Assembly (NCBI GenBank): GCA_963970005.1
Contig: CAXAMN010008502.1
Span: forward strand, 197,925-261,924
Reading direction: 5' to 3'
DNA length: 64,000 nt
Source of the DNA: Durusdinium trenchii
Lineage: Eukaryota; Sar; Dinophyceae; Suessiales; Symbiodiniaceae
The translations under genes and the position numbers were made by a program. Below are positions 57,368-64,000 of this stretch, piece by piece. The stretch's first letter is position 1. Each line of letters begins with the position of its first letter. A model generated the notes under the pieces. That model was not told where the DNA came from. It ran no database searches and saw only the letters and a program-made list of their open reading frames with translations.

Positions 57368-59368
57368 TCAATCGCTGAGACTCAGTTCATCTCTCGAGTC
57401 ACTTGTGGACTCACTTAGGGGATCGCTACCCCCGCCCCAACACAGCTTGCATCGGAGGGTGTACTCTTCCGGTTCCGGAAGCTCCTTGTGGATCTCCGAC
57501 CTCACAAAGAAACGCTTCTTGGCCATCCAGCAGCCTTTCACTCCAAGCCGGTGCAGCGTACCCCTACCGGCTCGCCTGTACACCACGACGTAGTTCCCCT
57601 CTCGTTCCTCTTCCAAGGGGTCATTCATCTTCCTCTTCTTCGGGTCCGCTTGCTGCAGAGCTGCTGTCTCCCCCTCGCTCTGAGATCCATCATAGATCGT
57701 GGTGTCCTCGTCCGAAACACGCAATGTCGCCGGTGGCCTCCCTCTGACGCCCAACTTCTCCTTCCATGCCTCCACAACACTCTCGGCCTGGTCCTCCGGG
57801 ACTGTCCACTTGTCTCTAAGCCACACCTTGAGCTCCTCCAAAATGGAGCCTTCGTCCAGCTCTTCATAGGCGGCCTCCCCTCGCAACACTGCCACGATCT
57901 TCCTTTGCATCTTCCTGACTATCGTGTTGTATGTCCGGACGTAAACGTCCGAACCTTCCGGACACCAGCGACCCAACAAGTCTCTGCTTGACTTCTCCAC
58001 GCCCAAAGCAGCAAGACCGCTGGGCATTGTTGCGCGCTCACTGTGCTCTGTCCAGAATCTTTCCCATCCTGATGGGATCAGCCCACCATCGTAGCCCTCC
58101 AGCAGTGCAAACGCTCTTGAGCTCCCGGCCACCGCCTCCGCATATGAGACAGGCGCTGTCCCATATGCTGTGCCATAGAAGCACCCTTCAGGGAAGACAA
58201 ACACACGATCCCTTGGCATCTTCAGCTTAACCAGGTCATAGCCCACTGCCAGCCAATCGTCATGCAACACATAAGCGTCTTTTGCAATGAAAATCGGCAG
58301 CTCACGAACCCGTTTGCCAGCACCAGTTGTCTTGGTCTGATGCATCATCCCCACCAACTGTCCATCATAGAAGCGGAGCTCCGTAGTCCTCAGATGCGCT
58401 GCATCGTCAAATCTCAAGGAACCCCACAGCTTGATGAGCTTAAACCATGCACACACCCTCACCTCGAAAGGTGTTGCAGCATCGATCACCAGCGTCTCCA
58501 TTGGAGCCACGAAGCACCCCAGCCATCGGGGCGCCCTCCGGACTGGCGGTGCACTCTGCTCCAACTTCCTCGTCAACTCCTTCATGACCATCTGTGGAAA
58601 AGCCTGGTTCATCAACTGCTCCTCCTCCGGCGTCCCGGCAGTCCGTTCAAACCATGCCACTGCCGTGCTGACTGCCAGTGGAATGGATGGACCCATTCCT
58701 TCCTCCTCCCTCGCATACATATAGTCCACGAGGGTCACTGTGTTTGGTCGCTGACCTGGCTTCCCCATAGAATCTGCCCAGATTCTGAACCTCTGCCAGG
58801 ACGCCAGATACCTCCTGATTGTCGAGATGCGATACTTCCCCAGCAGAGCCTCCTTGGCTCGACCTGGGTTCATTGACTTCTTCACCTCTTCAAGGACCGT
58901 CGCCCTGTAATTCACCAGCTCACCCACCAGCTTGTCCAGGACCTTGCTGCTCACCTCGTCCTCGGCCGCGATTCGCCCGCTCTTCAACCGAACCGTCCTC
59001 CCCAGGGTGCCGCGCTTCGGCTTCACGAGGACAACCGCCAGGGGCTCAACAGGTTCGAGGGACTTCTTCTTCTCCTTGTCCATCACTGCCTTGGCATCTA
59101 TGATATTCTGCACTGACCTCGTCGACGAGGTTCCACCCAGCCTATCTTCCAGATCCACCATCTGGACTGCCTCACGCACCTGGCCTGTGACAAATTCAGT
59201 ATGCCAGGGCTTGTGATCGACACCAAGGCGCTCCGTCAGTTGTTTCGCCAAGACCATCTCACTCCCATGGCTCACAGCTAGGCGCGCGCCTACGAGGCTC
59301 AGCTCCATCAACAAGTTCTGGAGCTTCGCAGCCTCTTCCGGGTCGGGGGGGCAAGACCCCCCCTCCAT
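57368..59368 (-). CDS. Tyrosine recombinase of the retroelement
   Basis: 666 codons from ATG at 59368, which lies 10 bp inside repeat A1. Residues 180-260 resemble the SAM-like DNA-binding part (STIRRYLASWQRFRIWADS). Catalytic set: Arg319 (WGSLRFDDAAHL), Lys346 (HQTKTTG), His442-x-x-Arg445 (TEHSERATMPSGLAALG), Trp468 (LLGRWCP) and the nucleophile Tyr476 or Tyr480 (VYVRTY). A nuclear-localisation-like PKKRKM lies at 576-581. The C-terminal module has His606, Cys613, Cys640 and Cys643 (LHRLGVKGCW, LRCKLCW) and may bind zinc. It would integrate the circular DNA intermediate. Unlike most described DIRS-class elements as I recall them, it lies 5' of Gag and RT in the same orientation. Confidence 0.88.
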   Translation of the reverse strand: MEGGSCPPDPEEAAKLQNLLMELSLVGARLAVSHGSEMVLAKQLTERLGVDHKPWHTEFVTGQVREAVQMVDLEDRLGGTSSTRSVQNIIDAKAVMDKEKKKSLEPVEPLAVVLVKPKRGTLGRTVRLKSGRIAAEDEVSSKVLDKLVGELVNYRATVLEEVKKSMNPGRAKEALLGKYRISTIRRYLASWQRFRIWADSMGKPGQRPNTVTLVDYMYAREEEGMGPSIPLAVSTAVAWFERTAGTPEEEQLMNQAFPQMVMKELTRKLEQSAPPVRRAPRWLGCFVAPMETLVIDAATPFEVRVCAWFKLIKLWGSLRFDDAAHLRTTELRFYDGQLVGMMHQTKTTGAGKRVRELPIFIAKDAYVLHDDWLAVGYDLVKLKMPRDRVFVFPEGCFYGTAYGTAPVSYAEAVAGSSRAFALLEGYDGGLIPSGWERFWTEHSERATMPSGLAALGVEKSSRDLLGRWCPEGSDVYVRTYNTIVRKMQRKIVAVLRGEAAYEELDEGSILEELKVWLRDKWTVPEDQAESVVEAWKEKLGVRGRPPATLRVSDEDTTIYDGSQSEGETAALQQADPKKRKMNDPLEEEREGNYVVVYRRAGRGTLHRLGVKGCWMAKKRFFVRSEIHKELPEPEEYTLRCKLCWGGGSDPLSESTSDSRDELSLSD

Positions 59369-59378
59369 TCCTCTAACT

Positions 59379-59452
59379 AAAAGGAAATCTCACCTACCCT
59401 CGAACCTAACAAGCGGAAACGCAAAACACGGTCATGACAAGTCATGAGTGTG
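59379..59452 (-). repeat. Split direct repeat A1 (5' end of the element)
   Basis: 74 bp identical to A2. Outer boundary is the TG at 59451-59452; beyond it (ATTCACACAG) similarity stops. The recombinase ORF starts just inside it, so the promoter of the element must lie in A1 or upstream host DNA. Confidence 0.95.
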
Positions 59453-59785
59453 ATTCACACAGCCGGTCTGATGGATTGGCCAAAACATGTGTTTTTTCAC
59501 AGCTAAGCGGACTGATGGATTGGCCAGCGACGCTCAGCGAAACTAAAAGAATGAATGGAATGCCATGGACTGCAAGCCGTTTGCAGATTTGTTTGGCTGA
59601 ACAACTTCCGAATGATCCATCTGGGGCTCCGGTCTTTGGTCAAGCAAATTCTGAATGACCTCGGCGCTCGGAACCACAACCAAGTGGCCAAGCCAGTCAT
59701 CAACACAGGGCATACGAAGGGGCCAAGGGGCCATGCTAATGCTCGGGGTACCATCTTCCCGAAGCAGTGCAGTCCGCATCTTCAC

Positions 59786-61222
59786 GCAGCCAAAGGGCAT
59801 AGTTACCATAAGGATGGGCACAAATGTTGATCGCGTCTTGCAGAAGGCAATCGATCAAGTCGTTGACCTGTCTTTCCCCACACTCACACACACGAAGGTG
59901 TCCAACCGCGGGCCCAAGACTTGGCAACGTTCTCTCCAGGGATGTGGCAAAGCTGCTCTTCTACAAAAAGGGCCTTCTACAAAAGTTGCTAGTAACAAGT
60001 GCCTTACTACTAGGAACAAAGACGGTTCATCCACCTGACGGTTCTGTGCACTCGTTGGCTCCTGCGCTCCTTCGGCCTCTGTCGGGGTTGCGAAAAACCA
60101 CATGAAAAACATATTGAGGAGCGACCAGCGACCCGCCATGAAAGCCCTGGTTGGCTCACCTGGTCTGCTGGCCCGCACTCCAAGAGCCGCTGAATGATGC
60201 GGCAGCCGTACCTGGAGATGGTGAACCTAAGCTGCATACCCCCGTGGCGCACCTACCTTAGATGGAAGGCATCGACAATAGCACTCTTGGATATGGATGG
60301 TTTCAACCAGTATCTTGTCCAAGCAATCGACCAATAATAAGCATTCGCTCAAATGGATTTTTGTTCTGATGATTGATTGATTTCTTGATGACGGGAGACG
60401 ATCAGTTGGGACTGTTGCCTCCCTTCTTTGTGGAGAACGATCGTGTGCTCCGGAAAGCTCCGCTTTCCTCCACTCCGCTTCCCAGGTCTTCCGACCTCCC
60501 TCACAGTCGGCCCCTCAGTGCGATCGAAGCGCCAAGCTCGCTCGCCAGATCGCTACTTACAGGTACCATGATTGATTTCCTCAACTGACCCAAAGATTTA
60601 CGGGCACTTGTGCCGTGCGGCTTGCTGGATCATCTCAGGACCTGCATCAGGGGTCTTAAGATAAGGTCTCAAATCCCGGGCCAAATGGGAGGTGCCGAGA
60701 ATGCTTTGGCACACTTTGTTCTCACACAGTTTTGATGCATTGGATGATCATTGGATGAGTTGGATTGCTTTTACAAAGTATGTATAATGACAGCAATGAC
60801 TGGCAACGGGGCGTGTCAGCTTTTATGGTCTACAGTAACAGCCGAGGCCCGAGACGTCTGTGTGCAGACCGGCCTTTCTGCTTCAGTTCCTGGAAAATGA
60901 AGTTCATGTTCTCCCGTGAGAGTACCTCGAACGAGAAGTGCCCACGACCCCGACACGAGTTCCTTCAACCCGCGAGTCTGAACACCTCCCCCTCGGGCCC
61001 CTCGAACTTGCTCTGCGAACACAATGATTTCTGCACCCGAGCTCGATCACCGCACCGTTCAGTTCATGTATACCGAGCTCGATGTCGCCAGCAGACACTT
61101 CAAATCATTCCTGTAGATGTATGTCTTTAGAACCTGCTTTGTGTAAGATCTTTCAACCCACCAACTCAGGGCACCGTCACGCACTTCTGGAGAACATAAT
61201 TCGCAAAGGGGCAACGCAAGGC
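59786..61222 (-). CDS. Pumilio-family (PUF) RNA-binding protein, three repeat exons
   Basis: Minus-strand exons: 61222-61181 (ALRCPFANYVLQKC), 60226-60160 (FTISRYGCRIIQRLLECG, between a CTTAG acceptor and CAG/GTGAGC donor) and 59867-59786 (LIDCLLQDAINICAHPYGNY). Each matches one PUF helix pair: the FxNYVxQK, YGCRxIQRxLE and YGNY cores contain the residues that contact RNA bases. Their order fits consecutive repeats of the PUF domain (probably R4-R6). PUF proteins bind 3' UTRs and control translation or decay. Other repeats and the ends were not located; the third repeat has LW where VVQ/VLQ is usual. The YR element is inserted about 330 bp downstream of the last exon found. Confidence 0.7.
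60830..60955 (-). CDS. Putative C-terminal exon inside the PUF intron interval
   Basis: The minus strand reads RGRGHFSFEVLSRENMNFIF, then QELKQKGRSAHRRLGPRLLL and a stop at 60832-60830. The reading is protein-like with one clean frame. It lies between two PUF exons on the same strand, so it is an alternative 3' end, part of an unrelated gene, or a chance frame. Confidence 0.3.
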   Translation of the reverse strand, partial: CRGRGHFSFEVLSRENMNFIFQELKQKGRSAHRRLGPRLLL

Positions 61223-61894
61223 CTCCCATACATGCCCTGGCCACACGTGGTTGCGGGGTCCGACGTTTGCTTTGGTGCTTCGTGGGGTCCGACGTTTGCT
61301 TCGGTGGCTCCAGTGACCGGGGGCCCCCACGCGTCCGAGCGGCGATTGGAAAATGGGTTTTGCCATGCGTTCGGTGACACCACAAGTGTCCAGTCTATCA
61401 GTCTTAGCATTGGAAAAGGCTGTTCCTTCCCCAAGACCCTGTCCACGTCTCTCGTACTTCTCTGAACACCCTGTTTCACCTACCATGACATCGCGTTTTC
61501 AGCCTCGAAGCTCCAGTGCCATGGCCAAGCGCCTCGGAACGAACGAGGAAAGAACACGGCCTTTGGAGGGCGTTTGAGGAATCTGATGAGCGATGCTTTG
61601 TTGCTCAGGTTCACAAGCTTATGGCAACTTCACAACCCTCCGCACAACGAACTGCCTGATCTTGGATGCGTCCTTTCATGCAGCGCCACGTGCTGTGATG
61701 TGTGCTGATTTTGGTGCATACCCAATGTGCACTCCAAACAGCTAAAAGTGAAGCTAAGGCTGGAGCTCCTCTTGGTCAGTAGCTTCATCAAAGGCTCGTT
61801 GGACCTAGCGGCAACGATAGGCAGGTGCACACACTAAATCTTGGTCACGTGCACAGGGCCGCTCAGAATTCAGGTGCCAACAGCAACCCCCAAG

Positions 61895-62188
61895 ATGTCT
61901 TGTCGAGGTTTTTCTGCATCTCTCAAATCGCTGGTGGAGAATAGAATAGAGATCCTAGCGGTCCTCGCCTCCCGGCAGCCTTTGCTATCTCTGGACATGC
62001 TCCAGATTCGTTGAGACCTAGAAGCTTCGCAGGACATCCAAGGACAACTCGCAGCTTCGACCCGCAGCTTCGTATGCCGGTTTTCCATCCTCCAACACCC
62101 AACAGTCACATCCTCATCACAGTCACATCCAACCACAGCACCCGAGGCAGCTAGCGCCCCCCACCACCAAGCTCCAGGGCGTAGTTGA
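61895..62188 (+). CDS. Plus-strand ORF with one in-frame TGA
   Basis: ATG at 61895 begins MSCRGFSASLKSLVENRIEI, then LAVLASRQPLLSLDMLQIR, TGA (62012-62014), and without a change of frame DLEASQDIQGQLAASTRSFV and QHPTVTSSSQSHPTTAPEAA up to a stop at 62186-62188. Both halves have the same protein-like texture. The flanking codons read CGT TGA GAC; a C-to-T change in CGA would create this TGA. It is a nonsense-mutated exon, a readthrough case, or two exons. No family recognised. Confidence 0.4.
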
Positions 62189-62284
62189 AAGGAGCCCTGG
62201 ACCGACCACCGCTGAGACCTTCTCCATGCTTCAGTTGCTCAGTTACACCGAACTGGAGAAAAATGAAAAAGATCTAAAGAAATA

Positions 62285-62371
62285 AGAGAGAGAGAGAGAG
62301 GGAGAGGAAGAGGGAGAGGGAGAGGGAGAGGGAGAGAGAGAGAGAGAGAGAGTGTGTGTGTGTGTGTGCGT
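62285..62371. repeat. (GA)n/(GGGAGA)n/(GT)n compound microsatellite
   Basis: About 60 bases of GA and GAGGGA words pass directly into a GT run. Simple sequence. Confidence 0.95.
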
Positions 62372-64000
62372 GTGCTTGGACTGGCACCGAGAGAAGCCAG
62401 AGTGACCACCCTTGAGGCCCACAAAATGCGGTGCTTTCTACGAGGCCGTCCCAGGATGTCCCTTTTCGGCGTCACCAGTGTCCCTTTTCGGCCCAGATCC
62501 TGTTCGGATTTGGTGTTCTACCATGTTCTACCTAACTTTGGTTGCTGTGATGCTCTACTATTCTTGTCTTTTGCAACAAGAATATCTAGAAATGGGTTCG
62601 AAGAAATGAGTGCGATCTGGCAAACAGTTGGGCAAGTGTGCTGGTGCTCATTGTTTGTGCCAACTTCTGGGGCTGATCCTGTTGGTGTGTGTTCAAAAGT
62701 TGATGCCACCCGCCTTCTCCTTCAGGACAGATTCGAAGGTAATTCCTTGGCTAGTAAGTGGCATGCAAGCCGTCTCACAATGGTTCTAAGCTGAAAACGT
62801 GTCAAATTGAAAAGTCAAGTGTGCTGACCAAGTTGCCATGAAAGACATGGCAAACCATGGTGTCTAACATATTCTGATTGATTGATCATGCCCCAGAAAC
62901 AGTTTGAAGTGGGACATCTCCCCAAGCTGAAATGTATTGCGAAGAAAGTTCATGGATCTTCTTCCTGCAAATCTATATACAGTATAAACACATATACTGT
63001 AAATGATATATACAGTATATGCTCCTTTTGTTCATCCCGGGACCCCCCAAAACGACGCCAAGGGGCCGAAGCTGGGAGTGGGGCCGACAGAGCTGTTGAC
63101 CTAGGATGTCCGATGTCCAACGAGTTAAAAGTGGGAAGCCTTTTGAGTCAAGACATAACAGTTTGATTCTGTTCTTCTGCAGGGTGGTTTGGCTAGGCTC
63201 AGCAAGGACTTGGAGTCCTAATAAGGTCTTGCAAATTTCGCTGCAGAGTTGGCCATGACTCCTGTATGGCTACGGCCCGTGCAACAAGAGAGACTTGCAA
63301 CAAGTTGCCCAAGACTCCAACAAACGGACCGGCACTTGTCTTGAGCGCGCCAACATCCAACAAATTTCAATTGCACTCTATCCATGCAAAACCTCTTGGA
63401 ACCGCACTCTGTCTTGGAGTTCTTGCGGCAAGTAGATAACCTGTGCCAGCAAAAACAAACAAAAGATCCACAAATTCCACAATAGAACCAAATCTGAATT
63501 TGCCTGTTTTTTTCCAGAAACAAAACGGATCCAATTTGTTTGAATGAAAAATGATGCAACCCAAATTTCTAGCCAAGGTGCCCAAGAGGGTGCCTCAGTG
63601 GCAAATCGCAAACGCGAACTCAACGCCTGCAAAGGATGTGCCTGGCGGGGGAAGAGACCACAAGAACTCTTCGCACAAAATTTCCCTGAACTTGCCTGCC
63701 GCCAAAAATGATTCTCAAACAGAACTCCTGCGATTTGTTTCCATTCTCATCATGGAGCAATTTAGCTTTACCGCTCCGCCGCTGCACAGGCCTGCTGACG
63801 AACAACATGGGAACCTGAAGGCTGACACACTTCCCGACCGGGTTCCAATCCAATTCGTCATCTGATTTTCAAGACGCCGCTCAAGCCCCACACCCGACTC
63901 AGCTTCTGTGGGATGCATAATGAGGTCCTTCGGAGGACAAACGTCCGGCTAAATCCTCGAAGAAAAACGGCCATAAAAGGCAAAATATGCGATTATCCAT
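62372..64000. other. Region without a named gene
   Basis: No recognisable gene. 62965-63025 has TATACAGTATA words forming short palindromes. 63440-63560 is A/T-rich with TTGTTTG words. Open frames of up to about 145 codons overlap in several frames on both strands without conserved motifs. Confidence 0.5.

Larger units (their letters stand above)
52207..59452 (-). mobile_element. Intact tyrosine-recombinase retrotransposon with split direct repeats
   Basis: A 7,246-bp element in the DIRS/PAT/Kangaroo class, which integrates with a tyrosine recombinase instead of a DDE integrase. Coding strand order: A1 (59452-59379), YR recombinase, hairpin-rich spacer, Gag, in-frame UGA, methyltransferase-like/RT/RNase H, B1 (52605-52481), A2 (52482-52409), 77-bp spacer, B2 (52331-52207). 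A1=A2 over 74 bp and B1=B2 over 125 bp with no differences by eye. A1-ORFs-B1-A2-B2 is the split-direct-repeat arrangement of PAT-like elements. Three long frames are open and carry their catalytic residues, so this copy may be recently active. It lies next to Pumilio-repeat exons on the same strand. No target-site duplication beyond a TG is present, as expected for this class. Confidence 0.9.

Noticed and set aside
52600..59400. Plus-strand open frames of 80-310 codons across the YR element
   Set aside because: They are antisense shadows of the intact minus-strand recombinase, Gag and polymerase frames.
59543..59760. Further PUF repeat downstream of the third exon
   Set aside because: DWLGHLVVVPSAEVIQNLLD is suggestive of a PUF repeat, but the aromatic/Asn base-contact triad is not in place and no acceptor fits the phase.

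Overview
The window looks like nuclear DNA of a dinoflagellate (Symbiodiniaceae-like or a relative), and probably a scaffolded draft assembly, because it contains a run of ten Ns. Four things point this way. Coding exons are short and scattered. Nearly all recognisable host genes lie on the minus strand, as in unidirectional dinoflagellate gene blocks. Introns of the best-resolved gene use GT, GC and GA donors. Non-coding DNA is packed with small hairpin repeats, microsatellites and retroelement debris.

Layout. 1-3.4 kb holds little that can be named. 3.4-11.2 kb is a repeat-rich stretch in which three blocks (X, Z, Y) occur twice in circularly permuted order. Between the copies lies AT-rich DNA with palindrome arrays and a minus-strand gene whose reconstructed exons carry a protein-tyrosine/dual-specificity phosphatase signature. 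15.2-17.6 kb is a decayed Ty1/copia retrotransposon. 20.8-22.4 kb holds exons of a CorA/Mrs2-type magnesium channel (GMN motif), followed by about 1.6 kb of simple-sequence DNA. 25.66-26.39 kb is a small element bounded by inverted repeats. 38.4-39.6 kb has two divergent signal-peptide ORFs, one of them a precursor with a Trp/Arg/Gly-rich cationic tail. About 40.1 kb is a PEBP-like exon. 41.4-45.0 kb is an almost complete nine-exon triosephosphate isomerase gene. 59.8-61.2 kb carries Pumilio-repeat exons.

The centrepiece is 52,207-59,452: an apparently intact tyrosine-recombinase (YR) retrotransposon with split direct repeats that are identical to each other. In coding direction it reads A1 - YR recombinase - hairpin-rich spacer - Gag - in-frame UGA - methyltransferase-like/RT/RNase H - B1/A2 - B2. 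A1 and A2 (74 bp) and B1 and B2 (125 bp) are 100% identical, so the copy is young. The recombinase lies 5' of Gag, Pol is separated from Gag only by one in-frame stop with a hairpin on it, and a series of three-nucleotide-loop hairpins recurs in the spacer and the terminal repeats.

Method and limits: genes were recognised by reading conserved motifs and joining exons by eye at plausible splice sites. Families are named only where several conserved motifs appear in order. Many other short open patches look like exons of genes I cannot name; they are listed with low confidence.
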